From Actinoalloteichus_B caeruleus (GTDB taxonomy: Bacteria; Actinomycetota; Actinomycetes; Mycobacteriales; Pseudonocardiaceae): DNA of 64,000 bases. The notes under the pieces were generated by a model, which was given only the letters and a program-made list of their open reading frames with translations, searched no databases and was not told the origin of the DNA. The translations under genes were made by a program, and so were the position numbers. Below, piece after piece: positions 25,745-33,864 of the stretch (the stretch's first letter is position 1; every line of letters begins with the position of its first letter). The stretch lies in NCBI RefSeq assembly GCF_000718005.1, contig NZ_JODV01000003.1; one strand, given 5' to 3'.

Positions 25745-26848
25745 TCAGTCGCGGACGGCCCCCGGCAGTGGCGGGGGAGCGATGACGGGACCGGACACCC
25801 CGGCCTCCTCGTAGGTCGCCATCTCGCCGAGCGCCCGCCCGGCGAGGGTCAGCAGGGGTAACGCGGCCAACGCGCCGGTGCCCTCACCCAGCCGGAGACC
25901 CAGGTCGACCAGCGGTTCCTTGCCGAGCTGTCGGAGGACGGCGTCGTGCGCCGGTTCGGCCGACCGGTGCCCGGCGACCCACCACCGGGCCGCGCCGGGA
26001 GCGAGGTCCTCGGCGAGCAGGGCGGCCACGCCGGTGAGCAGGCCGTCCAGCACCACGGGGGTGCGGCGGACGGCGGCCTGGGCGAGGAATCCGGTCAGGG
26101 CCGCGACATCGGCCCCGCCGGAGACGCGCAGCAGGTTGAGCGGATCGTGCGCCGCCGGGCGACCCCGGCGGAGCGCGTCGCGGATCGAGGTGGTCTTGCG
26201 CATCCATCCCCGGTCGTCGACGCCGCTGCCCCGGCCGACGGCCGCGACGGGCTCGATGCCGGTGAGCGCGGCGGCCAGGGTGGCGGCGACGGTGGTGTTG
26301 GCGATCCCCATGTCGCCGACGACCAGCAGGTCGGCGCCGCCGTCCACCTCCTCGTCGGCGATGGTCCGCCCCGCCTGGACCGCCGCCACGACCTCGGCTT
26401 CGGTCAGCGCGTCCTCCCGCCCGATCACCCCGGAGCCGCGACGGACCTTGTGGCCGGCGATGGGGCCCGGCGTGTCGGCGTCGACGGCGATGTCGGCCAC
26501 CCGGACCCCGACGCCGGCGTTGGCCGCCGCCACGTTGGCCGCGGCTCCGCCGGTGAGGAGGTTGGTGACCATCTGCGCGGTGACCTCCGGCGGGTAGGCG
26601 GAGACCCCGTTGGCGGCCACGCCGTGGTCGGCGGCGAAGACCACGAGGCGGGGGCGGGCGAACGGCCGTGTCGGGCAGGTGCCCTGGCAGGCGGCGATCC
26701 ACACTCCCAGCTCCTCGAGACGGCCGAGGGAACCGACGGGCTTGGTCAGGCTCTCCTGTCGTGCGACCGCCTGTCGCCGGGCCTGCTCGTCGGGCCGGGG
26801 GACCTCCGGGAACTCGACGTCCCGCATGCTGGGCTCCGCACTGGACAC
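25745..26848 (-). CDS. cobT: Nicotinate-nucleotide-dimethylbenzimidazole phosphoribosyltransferase
   Basis: CobT activates the lower ligand base of cobalamin by making alpha-ribazole phosphate. The 367 residues include KPVGSLGRLEELGVW near 30, FAADHGVAANGVSAYPPEVT near 65, GDMGIANTTVAATL, and LGLRLGEGTGALAALPLL near 320 with the catalytic Glu. GTG 26848 is preceded by GGAGG at 6-nt spacing; the frame itself opens at 26944. No cobalamin riboswitch box is visible upstream, and no other cobalamin gene is in the window. Confidence 0.97.
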   Translation of the reverse strand: MSSAEPSMRDVEFPEVPRPDEQARRQAVARQESLTKPVGSLGRLEELGVWIAACQGTCPTRPFARPRLVVFAADHGVAANGVSAYPPEVTAQMVTNLLTGGAAANVAAANAGVGVRVADIAVDADTPGPIAGHKVRRGSGVIGREDALTEAEVVAAVQAGRTIADEEVDGGADLLVVGDMGIANTTVAATLAAALTGIEPVAAVGRGSGVDDRGWMRKTTSIRDALRRGRPAAHDPLNLLRVSGGADVAALTGFLAQAAVRRTPVVLDGLLTGVAALLAEDLAPGAARWWVAGHRSAEPAHDAVLRQLGKEPLVDLGLRLGEGTGALAALPLLTLAGRALGEMATYEEAGVSGPVIAPPPLPGAVRD

Positions 26849-27080
26849 GTGTTTCCTCCGTTGGCCTCGACGCGTCGGCTGACCTGTCCGCGCCAAGCCT
26901 GCCAGAGGGGCGGGCGGGCCCGGACCAACGGGGACGGCCACCACCTGGCCGGGCGGCCAGCCGGCGCGGAGTAGCGGGCGGGAACTCCTCCCGGCGTCCG
27001 GACGGCGGGACGACCTGGTCCGGCCGGGGGTGTCCTGGCTACGGTCGCACCGTTCGCACGGGCGAGTGAGGGAGACGAGA

Positions 27081-27281
27081 GTGAGCTACCGCTGGCGCTA
27101 CCAGGATGCGACGGGCTCCGAGGTGGCGGGCCCGGAGATGGTCTTCGGCGAGCAGGAGGACGCCGAGGAGTGGTTCCAGGACGAGTGGCCGGCGCTGCGC
27201 GCGGCCGGGGTCGCCTCGGTCACGCTGCTCCGGGACGACGCCGAGGTCTACGGCCCGATGAGCCTGAGCCCGGAGTCCTGA
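27081..27281 (+). CDS. Small conserved acidic protein
   Basis: A 66-residue, acidic, soluble protein. It opens SYRWRYQDATGSEVAGPEM and has the paired elements FGEQEDAEEWFQDEWPALRAAG (helix) and VASVTLLRDDAEVYGPMSL (strands), a beta-alpha-beta-like layout I recognise as a conserved actinobacterial hypothetical without a known role. GTG 27081 has GGGAG at 27070-27074. It lies alone between the divergent cobT and the ArsR-like gene. Confidence 0.8.
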   Translation: MSYRWRYQDATGSEVAGPEMVFGEQEDAEEWFQDEWPALRAAGVASVTLLRDDAEVYGPMSLSPES

Positions 27282-27383
27282 GCGGGCGGGCCGGCCGGCG
27301 CCCCGGACGGCGCCGGTCGTTCCTCGGTCGGTGGCCGGGCGGCCTGGCCGGAGCGCCCGACCGTCCGGCGGGCTGCCGGTGCC

Positions 27384-27752
27384 TCAGGGCTGGCGGGGCG
27401 GGTCGGGCGCCAGCGAGCCGTCCGGTGCGATGTGTTCGAAGATCTGTTCGACCAGGGTGAGGACGTGCGGGTCCTCCACGGTGTAGATGTGCCGGCGGCC
27501 CTCGCGTCGTGAGGTGACGATGCCGGCCAGCCGGAGTTTGCCGAGCTGCTGGCTGACCGTGGCGATGTTCACCCCGACGCGCGCCGCGAGGGTCCCGACG
27601 TCGTGTTCTCCCTGGGACATCAGCCACACCAGGTGGAGCCTGGTCGGCGTGGACAGCAGGTCGAAGGTGCCGGCCGCCGACGCGAGCTGAGCCGTCGTGG
27701 GTCCGGTGGACGCTTCTGGCGGTCTCGTGCGCGCCGCGGTCTTGTCGTTCAT
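27384..27752 (-). CDS. ArsR/SmtB-family transcriptional regulator
   Basis: A 122-residue winged-helix repressor. The recognition helix is in VNIATVSQQLGKLRLAGIV (62-80) and the wing in SRREGRRHIYTV. The alpha-3 Cys motif of ArsR/CadC is absent (HDVGTLAARVG instead), but the last helix has D94-x-H96-x10-H107, three of the four ligands of the SmtB/CzrA alpha-5 metal site. So it may sense a divalent metal. ATG 27752 follows GGAAGG; ATG 27764 with GAGG is equally possible. It is divergent from a cation exchanger gene, the likely target, across an intergenic region rich in inverted repeats. Confidence 0.9.
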   Translation of the reverse strand: MNDKTAARTRPPEASTGPTTAQLASAAGTFDLLSTPTRLHLVWLMSQGEHDVGTLAARVGVNIATVSQQLGKLRLAGIVTSRREGRRHIYTVEDPHVLTLVEQIFEHIAPDGSLAPDPPRQP

Positions 27753-27840
27753 GGTCCTTCCCATTGTCCTCGTCGCGAGGTGGCGGCGCCTGGGCCGGTC
27801 GTGTCCGGTTTCGGATCGATGCCGGATCAAAACTTCCACA

Positions 27841-27901
27841 CTTGCGAAAACGTCTAAACGTGTGCCAGGCTGTGGGCCTCCGAAGGGGAGTAGTTCGCAA
27901 G
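27841..27901. promoter_or_regulatory. Spaced inverted repeat CTTGCGAA / TTCGCAAG
   Basis: CTTGCGAA at 27841-27848 recurs exactly inverted at 27894-27901, in the interval between the ArsR-like gene and the exchanger. The half-sites may be bound separately by the regulator. No protein is shown to bind them. Confidence 0.4.
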
Positions 27902-27943
27902 CTCGTCGTCGACACACTGGGGCCCAGGCCTCCGGCGGCGAGG

Positions 27944-27960
27944 CCCTGACCAGGTCAGGG
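27944..27960. promoter_or_regulatory. 17-bp palindrome upstream of the cation exchanger
   Basis: CCCTGACCAGGTCAGGG is a perfect 8-1-8 palindrome 87 bp before the exchanger ATG. As a hairpin its loop would be one base, so it is more likely a dimer-bound operator than an RNA element. Confidence 0.5.
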
Positions 27961-28047
27961 TGAACGAGACCTTCGGCCATGACTCACGTCTGGCCGGAGT
28001 TCTGTCCCCGTGGCGAACCGGCCGGACCCGCTGAGGGGAAGGGTTCG

Positions 28048-29274
28048 ATGTTTGCCAGGTTGTTCCGGCCGCTGGGGATCTGCCTGTTGCTGGCGCTGCC
28101 CGCGCTCGTGGTGCGTTTCGGTGGTGTCGAGACACCCCCGGTGCTGTCCCTCGCGGTGTTCGGCGCCGCGGTCGTCGCGTCGGCCTTCGTGCTCGCCTGG
28201 GCCGCCGAGGCCGCCGAGGTCGACATCTCCGGTGGTCTCGCGATCGCCCTGCTGGCGCTCATCGCGGTGCTCCCGGAGTACGCCGTCGACCTCTACTTCG
28301 CCTACACCGCGGCCGAGAACCCCGAGCACGTCGCCTACGCGGCGGCGAACATGACCGGGTCCAACCGGCTGCTGCTCGGGCTCGGGTGGTCGGTGGTGGT
28401 GCTGGTGGCCCTGTTCGTCGCGCGCCGCAGGTCCGGGAAGCCGATCCGGGAACTCGTCCTCCACCCCGGCTACCGGGTGGAGCTGGGTTTCCTCGCGATC
28501 GCCTCGGTCGTCGCCCTCGTGATCCCGCTGACCGGGCAGATCCACCTCGTGCTGGGGATCGCGCTCCTGGCGTTCTTCCTCTTCTACCTCTGGCGGGTGT
28601 CCCGGGTGGACACCCCGGAGGCGGAGCTGGTCGGGCCGGCCGCGGTCATCGGCGCGCTCCCGGCCCGTCGACGCCGTCCGCTGGTGGTCAGCCTGTTCGT
28701 CGTGTCGGCGGCCGTCATCCTGCTGTGCGCGGAACCCTTCGCGAACGCCCTGGTCGCGACCGGTTCCGTTCTGGGGATCGACGAGTTCCTCCTGGTGCAG
28801 TGGCTCGCCCCCCTGGCCTCGGAGGCGCCGGAGTTCATCGTCGCCATCCTCTTCGCGCTCCGGGGCAAGGGGGCGATCGCGATCGGCACCCTGGTCTCGG
28901 CGAAGGTCAACCAGTGGACCCTCCTGGTGGGGAGCCTGCCCATCGCCTACCTGATCGGCGGCGGTCCCGCCGCGCTCCAGCTCGACGGGCGCCAGATCGA
29001 GGAGTTCGTGCTCACCGCGACGCAGACGATGCTCGGTGTCGCGGTGCTGTTGGCCCTCCGCTTCCCCCGGTGGGCGGCGTGGACGCTGCTCGGGCTCTTC
29101 CTGGTGCAGTTCCTCTTCCCCGGCCAGGAGGCCAGGTACGTGATCTCCGGGGTGTACGCGGTCCTCGCGACCATCGCCGTGGTCCGCAACCGGGCGCACC
29201 TGGTGGCCACCCTCCGGGCACCGTTCGTCCGGCGGCCCACGCCGGAACGGGAACTCGAGGACGCCAGGAACTGA
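28048..29274 (+). CDS. Ca2+/cation antiporter family (CaCA) membrane protein
   Basis: A 408-residue exchanger with about 10-11 membrane helices. The two inverted alpha-repeats of the CaCA family are clear: alpha-1 has ALLALIAVLPEYAVDLYFAY followed by NMTGSNRLLL (near residues 70-110), and alpha-2 has QWLAPLASEAPEFIVAILFA followed by IGTLVSAKVNQWTLLVGSLP (near 250-300), each with the ion-binding Pro-Glu. It should swap Ca2+ or another divalent ion for Na+ or H+. ATG 28048 follows GGGAAGGG; the frame opens at 27979. The divergent ArsR-like gene suggests metal-controlled expression. Confidence 0.9.
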   Translation: MFARLFRPLGICLLLALPALVVRFGGVETPPVLSLAVFGAAVVASAFVLAWAAEAAEVDISGGLAIALLALIAVLPEYAVDLYFAYTAAENPEHVAYAAANMTGSNRLLLGLGWSVVVLVALFVARRRSGKPIRELVLHPGYRVELGFLAIASVVALVIPLTGQIHLVLGIALLAFFLFYLWRVSRVDTPEAELVGPAAVIGALPARRRRPLVVSLFVVSAAVILLCAEPFANALVATGSVLGIDEFLLVQWLAPLASEAPEFIVAILFALRGKGAIAIGTLVSAKVNQWTLLVGSLPIAYLIGGGPAALQLDGRQIEEFVLTATQTMLGVAVLLALRFPRWAAWTLLGLFLVQFLFPGQEARYVISGVYAVLATIAVVRNRAHLVATLRAPFVRRPTPERELEDARN

Positions 29275-29290
29275 CGGCGCCCACGGCTGG

Positions 29291-29821
29291 TCAGCGGCGG
29301 TCCGCCTCGCTGACCAGCCGCCGGACCCGCTCGAGCACCGGGGCGACCTCCGAGGGGTGCTGGGCGTCGATCGCCAGGTTGAAGTAGAGGCCGTCCCCGA
29401 CCAGCTGGACGATCCTGGCCAGCTCCGGGTCGTCGATCTCGGTGAGGAGCGCCCGCAGGTAGCGCTCGTTCAGTTCGACGATGACATCCCTGGCCTGCCC
29501 CCCGGTGGACTGGGCGAGGAGGGTGGCCGCGACGAAGGAGCGGTGCAGCGGATCGCCCCGCTCCACCATCGAGGTCTCCAGGTGGTAGCGGGTGGGGCCG
29601 CCCGGGGCCTGGAGCATGAGCTGGACGTCCTCGACGCCCCGCGCCCGCAGCCGCTCCAACATCCCGGTGAACAGGGCCTCCTTGCTGCCGAAGTGGTACA
29701 GCAGCCCGCCCTTGGACACCCCGGCCTCCGAAGCGACCGCGTCGAGCGTCGCGGCCAGCACCCCCTTGTCGATGAGGAGGCTCTCCAGGGCGTCGAGGAT
29801 GCGGTCGCGGGCGGCGCTCAT
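29291..29821 (-). CDS. TetR-family transcriptional regulator
   Basis: A 176-residue TetR repressor. The N-terminal HTH is ILDALESLLIDKGVLAATLD to VSKGGLLYHFGSKEALF (about 6-50), with the typical GLLYHFxSKEAL ending. The ligand domain ends with VQLVGDGLYFNLAID and ERVRRLVSEADRR. ATG 29821 follows AAGGTG at 9 nt; a GTG at 29845 would add eight residues. It is divergent from a DHA2 exporter gene, and a perfect 18-bp palindrome between the two starts is its likely operator, so it probably represses the exporter and itself. Confidence 0.95.
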   Translation of the reverse strand: MSAARDRILDALESLLIDKGVLAATLDAVASEAGVSKGGLLYHFGSKEALFTGMLERLRARGVEDVQLMLQAPGGPTRYHLETSMVERGDPLHRSFVAATLLAQSTGGQARDVIVELNERYLRALLTEIDDPELARIVQLVGDGLYFNLAIDAQHPSEVAPVLERVRRLVSEADRR

Positions 29822-29862
29822 GGGCAGCACCTTACTCAGTGGCACGGCTCCCCCTTCGGGGT

Positions 29863-29880
29863 GTACCGTCCGGACGGTAC
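29863..29880. promoter_or_regulatory. Perfect 18-bp TetR-type operator
   Basis: GTACCGTCCGGACGGTAC is fully symmetric and lies 41 bp from the tetR start and 19 bp from the exporter start. Its TACCGT-n4-ACGGTA core resembles operators of QacR/TetR repressors next to DHA2 pumps. Confidence 0.8.
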
Positions 29881-29899
29881 AGTTGATGAGGAGGGAATC

Positions 29900-31435
29900 A
29901 TGTCAGGCGCGGTGGAGCCGGCGATCCGCGAGGGCGGACCCGCCCCCAGGGCGGGGACCCGCCAGTGGGCGGCACTGGCGGTGCTGATGCTGCCCGTTCT
30001 GCTCGTCGCGGTGGACAACACCGTTCTCAGCTTCGCGGTGCCCGCGCTCAGCCTGGAACTCGCCCCCTCGGGCACCCAGTTGCTCTGGATCGTCGACATC
30101 TACTCCCTCATGCTGGCCGGGCTCCTGGTCACGATGGGCGGGCTCGGCGACCGGCTCGGCCGTCGCCGGCTCCTGCTCGTCGGCGGCGCGGGCTTCGGCC
30201 TGGTGTCGATCCTCGCCGCCTACGCGACCAGCCCGGAACTGCTGGTGGCGGCCAGGGCCCTGCTCGGTGTGTTCGGCGCGATGCTGATGCCCTCGACCCT
30301 CTCCCTGCTGCGGAGCATCTTCCTCGACCCCGGCCAGCGCAGGCTGGCCATCGCGGTCTGGTCCTCCGCCTTCGCCGGCGGCGCCGCGCTCGGCCCGATC
30401 CTCGGCGGCTGGCTGCTCGAGCACTTCTGGTGGGGCTCGGTGTTCCTGGTCAACGTGCCGGTCATGGTCCTGCTGCTCGTGTTCGGCCCGCTGCTGCTCC
30501 CCGAGTCCCGCGATCCCGCGCCCGGTCCCTTCGACCTCGTCAGCGTGGGGCTCTCCCTCGCGGCGATGCTGCCGGTCGTCTACGGCGTCAAGGCACTGGC
30601 CAAGTCCGGCGCCTCGCCGGAGGCCCTGCTCTGCCTCGCGGCGGGTGTGCTCTTCGCGGTGCTGTTCACGCGGCGGCAGCTGCGGCGGCCCACCCCGTTG
30701 CTCGACCTGAGGCTGTTCCGGGACCGGATGTTCAGCGTCGCGGTGGCCAGCAACCTCCTCAGCGTCTTCGCGCTGGTCGGATTCCTGTTCTTCGTCTCGC
30801 AGTACCTCCAGCTGGTGCTCGGTCTGAGCCCGGTCGAGGCCGGCGTCCGCCTGCTGCCGGGGCTGCTGGCCCAGGTGGCGGCGGCCCTGCTGGCCGTCCT
30901 GCTCGCCCGCCACATCCGGGTGCCGATCCTGATCAGCGCCGGACTCCTCGCCGCCGCGTTCGGCTACGTCATCGCCGTCGGGCTGCCGGTCGACGGCGGA
31001 GCCGCCCGGCTGGTGCTCGCCTTCGCGGTGCTGGGCGCCGGTGTCGGCCTGGCCGAGACGCTGACCAACGACGCCATCGTCGGCGCGGTACCGCCCGCCA
31101 GGGCGGGCGGCGCGGCGGCGATCTCGGAGACGGCCTACGAACTCGGTGCCGCCCTCGGCACGGCGGTGTTGGGCAGCGTGCTCATCGCCGTCTACCAACG
31201 CGACCTCGTCGTGCCGACCGGTGTGCCGGGGGAGGATGCCGAGTCCGCCCGCGAGACCATCGCCGGTGCCCAGAGCGCCGCGGCCGGCCTGCCCACCGAG
31301 CTGGCCACCACGCTGATGGACAACGCGAGGGCGGCCTTCGTGCACGGGATGTCGGTGACCTCGGCCATCGGCGTCGCGATCATGGCGATCACCGGGATCA
31401 GCGCGGCCGTGCTGCTGCGTCGCCGCCGGGGCTGA
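29900..31435 (+). CDS. MFS drug exporter, DHA2 (EmrB/QacA-like, 14 helices)
   Basis: A 511-residue proton-driven exporter. Helix 1 has PVLLVAVDNTVLSFAVPALS with the membrane Asp of the DHA2 group; motif A is GGLGDRLGRRRLL near residue 80; motif C is AGGAALGPILGGWL near 155. Fourteen hydrophobic segments can be counted, the last followed by RRRRG. Substrates are not predictable. ATG 29900 has GAGGAGG upstream; the open frame runs much further left but without coding character. Regulated, by position and operator, by the divergent TetR protein. Confidence 0.94.
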   Translation: MSGAVEPAIREGGPAPRAGTRQWAALAVLMLPVLLVAVDNTVLSFAVPALSLELAPSGTQLLWIVDIYSLMLAGLLVTMGGLGDRLGRRRLLLVGGAGFGLVSILAAYATSPELLVAARALLGVFGAMLMPSTLSLLRSIFLDPGQRRLAIAVWSSAFAGGAALGPILGGWLLEHFWWGSVFLVNVPVMVLLLVFGPLLLPESRDPAPGPFDLVSVGLSLAAMLPVVYGVKALAKSGASPEALLCLAAGVLFAVLFTRRQLRRPTPLLDLRLFRDRMFSVAVASNLLSVFALVGFLFFVSQYLQLVLGLSPVEAGVRLLPGLLAQVAAALLAVLLARHIRVPILISAGLLAAAFGYVIAVGLPVDGGAARLVLAFAVLGAGVGLAETLTNDAIVGAVPPARAGGAAAISETAYELGAALGTAVLGSVLIAVYQRDLVVPTGVPGEDAESARETIAGAQSAAAGLPTELATTLMDNARAAFVHGMSVTSAIGVAIMAITGISAAVLLRRRRG

Positions 31436-31677
31436 CGTTCCGACGGGACTGGCCTCGGCGGCCGCGCCGTGCGGGTGGGGCCGGGCCTCAACGCGGTCCC
31501 GGCGGCGGCCGATAACTCGTCTGGTTGACGGCGGGCCGGCCCGCCGGATTAGCCGAGCGGGATCGGGGGAACCCGGCGACTGGTCAGGGCGCCCAGAGCG
31601 CGACCACGCCGCCCCGCGCGGCGCGTCCGCCGCTCCGCCCGTCGGCCGAAGCTGACTCCTGGGGAGGGGACACGTCC

Positions 31678-32073
31678 GTGCGCGCGGCCCGAATGATGTT
31701 CGTGACCGGAATGATCAGCGTGCTCGCCAGCTCGCTCACCGGCGCGTGTGCCGAGCCGTCCGACCGGTGCCAGGAGGTGCCGGACGGGGTGATGGACCGC
31801 ATCCGGTCCGTTCTCACCGAGGAGGCCTTCGTCGCCGGGCCGGGAGCCGCGGTGAAGTCCTCCTCCTACCGGCACGTCTACCTGGTCGCGGTGCCGATCG
31901 GGGTTCGCGGTGTGGGCAACGAGACGGGGATGTGGGCCACCACCAGCCTCGACGGCCGCGGAACGCTGACGGCGGCCGGCGAGGTCGCCGCCAGGCTCAG
32001 TTCGGTGAGCTGGGGGCCGGAGGACCCCAGGGAGGGGGACGACGGCTGGCAGGAGGCGGCGTCCTGCGTCTGA
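31678..32073 (+). CDS. Putative secreted protein or lipoprotein of unknown function
   Basis: A 131-residue exported protein. It starts VRAARMMFVTGMISVLASSLTGACAE: basic n-region, hydrophobic core, then a Cys at about 24 that would be the lipid anchor, although SLTGAC is a poor lipobox (Thr at -3). The mature part has a VPDGVMDRIRSVL helix and strands HVYLVAVPIGV and GMWATTSLDGRGTL. No family is recognised. GTG 31678 has GGGGAGGGG at 8-nt spacing. The 242 bp before it, after the exporter stop, hold no other gene. It is convergent with the aldo/keto reductase. Confidence 0.7.
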   Translation: MRAARMMFVTGMISVLASSLTGACAEPSDRCQEVPDGVMDRIRSVLTEEAFVAGPGAAVKSSSYRHVYLVAVPIGVRGVGNETGMWATTSLDGRGTLTAAGEVAARLSSVSWGPEDPREGDDGWQEAASCV

Positions 32074-32084
32074 GGCGGTCCACT

Positions 32085-32114
32085 CGCCCCCGCCGTGGCG
32101 CCAGGCCGGGGGCG
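32085..32114. terminator. Hairpin terminator between convergent genes
   Basis: Exact 8-bp arms CGCCCCCG (32085-32092) and CGGGGGCG (32107-32114) with a 14-nt loop between the two convergent stops. Confidence 0.6.
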
Positions 32115-32132
32115 GGTGAACCGCGCGGCTGA

Positions 32133-33116
32133 TCAGGGGGAGACGGTCAGCATCGGGTCGCGCTCGACGACGTCACCCAGGATCTCGTCGATCCGGTCGA
32201 GCAGTTCCCGCTCGAGGGTCACGCCGGCCGCCTTGACGTTCTCCGTCACCTGCTCGGGACGGGAAGCGCCGATGATGGCCGAGGCCACGTTCGTGTTCTG
32301 CAACACCCAGGCCACGGCCAGCTGGGCGAGGGACAGCCCCGCCTCCTCGGCCACCGGCCTGAGCCGCTGCACCCGCTCCAACACGTCGTCCCGCAGCCAG
32401 CGGGAGACCATGCTCTTGGTCGACTCGTGCGACCCGCGCGAGTCGGCGGGCGGCTGCTGCCCCGGCAGGTACTTGCCGGTCAGCACGCCCTGCGCGATCG
32501 GGGACCAGACGATCTGGCTGATGCCCTCCCGCTCGCAGGTCGGCACGACCTGCGACTCGATGACCCGGTAGAGCGCCGAGTACTGGGGCTGGTTGGAGAT
32601 GAGCGGGACCCCGAGCTCGCGGGCGAGCTCGGCACCCCTGGCGATCTGCTCCGCGGTCCACTCGGACACCCCGACGTAGAGGACCTTGCCCTGGCGGACC
32701 AGGTCCGCGAACGCGAGGAAGGTCTCCTCCAGCGGCACCGTCCGGTCGAAGCGGTGGGCCTGGTACAGGTCGACGTAGTCCACCCGCAACCGGCGGAGCG
32801 ACGCGTTCGCCGACTCGATGATGTGCTTGCGGCCGAGGCCGCGGTCGTTGGGGCCGTCCCCGGTCGGCCAGAAGACCTTGGTGAAGATCTCCAGGCCCTC
32901 GCGGCGCTGCCCGGCCAGCGCGCGCCCCAGGACGGACTCGGCCTTGGTGCCGGCGTAGACGTCGGCGGTGTCGAATGTCGTGATCCCGGCGTCCAGCGCC
33001 GCGTGCACGCAGGCCTTGGCCTGCTCCTCCTCGATCTGCGAGCCGTGGGTCAGCCAGTTGCCGTACGAGATCTCACTGACGGACAGGCCGCTTCGGCCCA
33101 GGCGACGGAACTCCAT
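32133..33116 (-). CDS. Aldo/keto reductase (Kv-beta-like subgroup)
   Basis: A 327-residue NADPH-dependent TIM-barrel reductase. The catalytic tetrad is present: Asp and Tyr in FDTADVYAGTKAE, Lys in EIFTKVFWP, His in LYQAHRFDRTVP. The C-terminal cofactor segment IIGASRPEQVTENVKA is intact. The sequence falls with AKRs similar to potassium-channel beta subunits and YghZ-type methylglyoxal reductases. The substrate is unknown. ATG 33116 has TACGAT 6 nt upstream, hence a probable leaderless mRNA. It closes the block that appears inserted between cobT and the DUF3043 gene. Confidence 0.95.
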   Translation of the reverse strand: MEFRRLGRSGLSVSEISYGNWLTHGSQIEEEQAKACVHAALDAGITTFDTADVYAGTKAESVLGRALAGQRREGLEIFTKVFWPTGDGPNDRGLGRKHIIESANASLRRLRVDYVDLYQAHRFDRTVPLEETFLAFADLVRQGKVLYVGVSEWTAEQIARGAELARELGVPLISNQPQYSALYRVIESQVVPTCEREGISQIVWSPIAQGVLTGKYLPGQQPPADSRGSHESTKSMVSRWLRDDVLERVQRLRPVAEEAGLSLAQLAVAWVLQNTNVASAIIGASRPEQVTENVKAAGVTLERELLDRIDEILGDVVERDPMLTVSP

Positions 33117-33122
33117 GCCGGG

Positions 33123-33128
33123 ATCGTA
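33123..33128 (-). promoter_or_regulatory. -10 element of a leaderless promoter (TACGAT)
   Basis: Minus-strand TACGAT, CCCGGC, then the ATG at 33116 (6-nt spacing). Confidence 0.6.
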
Positions 33129-33209
33129 CCCGGGTCTTTTGCCTCGTTAACGAGTTCGTGGTCGCAACGGCTGGCCGGTGTCGGTCGCCCTCGACCGGCG
33201 GCCGCGTCG

Positions 33210-33857
33210 TCAGCTCCAGATGCGCTTGGCGTCCTTGGGCGTGACCCGAGGGCGGGGCACCCGCAGCTTGCGGATCTGGGTCGCCCGGGTGAAGGCGTAC
33301 CAACCGAGGCCGAACCCGCGGGCGGTGGAGTCGGGGAACTTCAGCCGGACCCGCTTGACGATCATCCGGCCCAGGCTCACGCCCTCGACGATCATCACGA
33401 TCAGCATGGCGGAGGTGACCAGGCCGGAGTACTGCTGGACCTCCATCGGCATCGCGACCAGCGAGACGAACACCAGCAGGGCCAGTGGCATGAACAGGCC
33501 CATCAGGTTGCGGCGCGAGTCGACCAGGTCGCGCACGTAGGCGCGCACCGGCCCCCGGTCCCGGGGCAGCAGGTAGCGGTCGTCCCCCGACATCATCCGC
33601 TCCCGCCGCTCGGCGGTGGCGCGACGCCGTTCCTCCTTGTTGCCCCGCATCCTGCGGATCGCCTCGCGCTGGGTCTTCGGGGGAGGGGCCACCGGACCCC
33701 GGCGGCGTGCCTCCGCCTCCCGGCGCTTGGGAGTGGGCCGCCCCTTGCCCGGCGTGTAGCCGGCGGGCGTCGTCTCGGCAGCCTCCTCCGCCACCAGAAC
33801 CGTCTGGCTGTCCTCGGTGGGGCTGTCAGCGTTCGTCTTGCGGCGAAGGAACCTCAC
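33210..33857 (-). CDS. DUF3043 domain membrane protein
   Basis: A 215-residue actinobacterial membrane protein of unknown function (Rv2206 family). The N-terminal half is highly charged: a stretch KGRPTPKRREAEARRR and an Arg-rich helix RRMRGNKEERRRATAERRER precede RDRGPVRAYVRDLVDSRRN. Two membrane helices follow (LFMPLALLVFVSLVAMPMEV and LVTSAMLIVMIVEGVSLG), then a basic tail ending KDAKRIWS. GTG 33857 is set by TAGGCT 7 nt upstream. Divergent from the glycerate kinase gene, whose -10 has the same sequence and spacing. Confidence 0.9.
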   Translation of the reverse strand: MRFLRRKTNADSPTEDSQTVLVAEEAAETTPAGYTPGKGRPTPKRREAEARRRGPVAPPPKTQREAIRRMRGNKEERRRATAERRERMMSGDDRYLLPRDRGPVRAYVRDLVDSRRNLMGLFMPLALLVFVSLVAMPMEVQQYSGLVTSAMLIVMIVEGVSLGRMIVKRVRLKFPDSTARGFGLGWYAFTRATQIRKLRVPRPRVTPKDAKRIWS

Positions 33858-33864
33858 ACACACC

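Noticed and set aside
26849..27080. Cobalamin riboswitch before cobT
   Set aside because: No B12-box-like sequence is seen, and cobT has an ordinary GGAGG ribosome binding site shortly upstream of GTG.
29357..29899. Long N-terminal extension of the DHA2 exporter frame
   Set aside because: It runs antisense through the TetR gene and lacks protein-like composition. The ribosome binding site and operator place the start at 29900.
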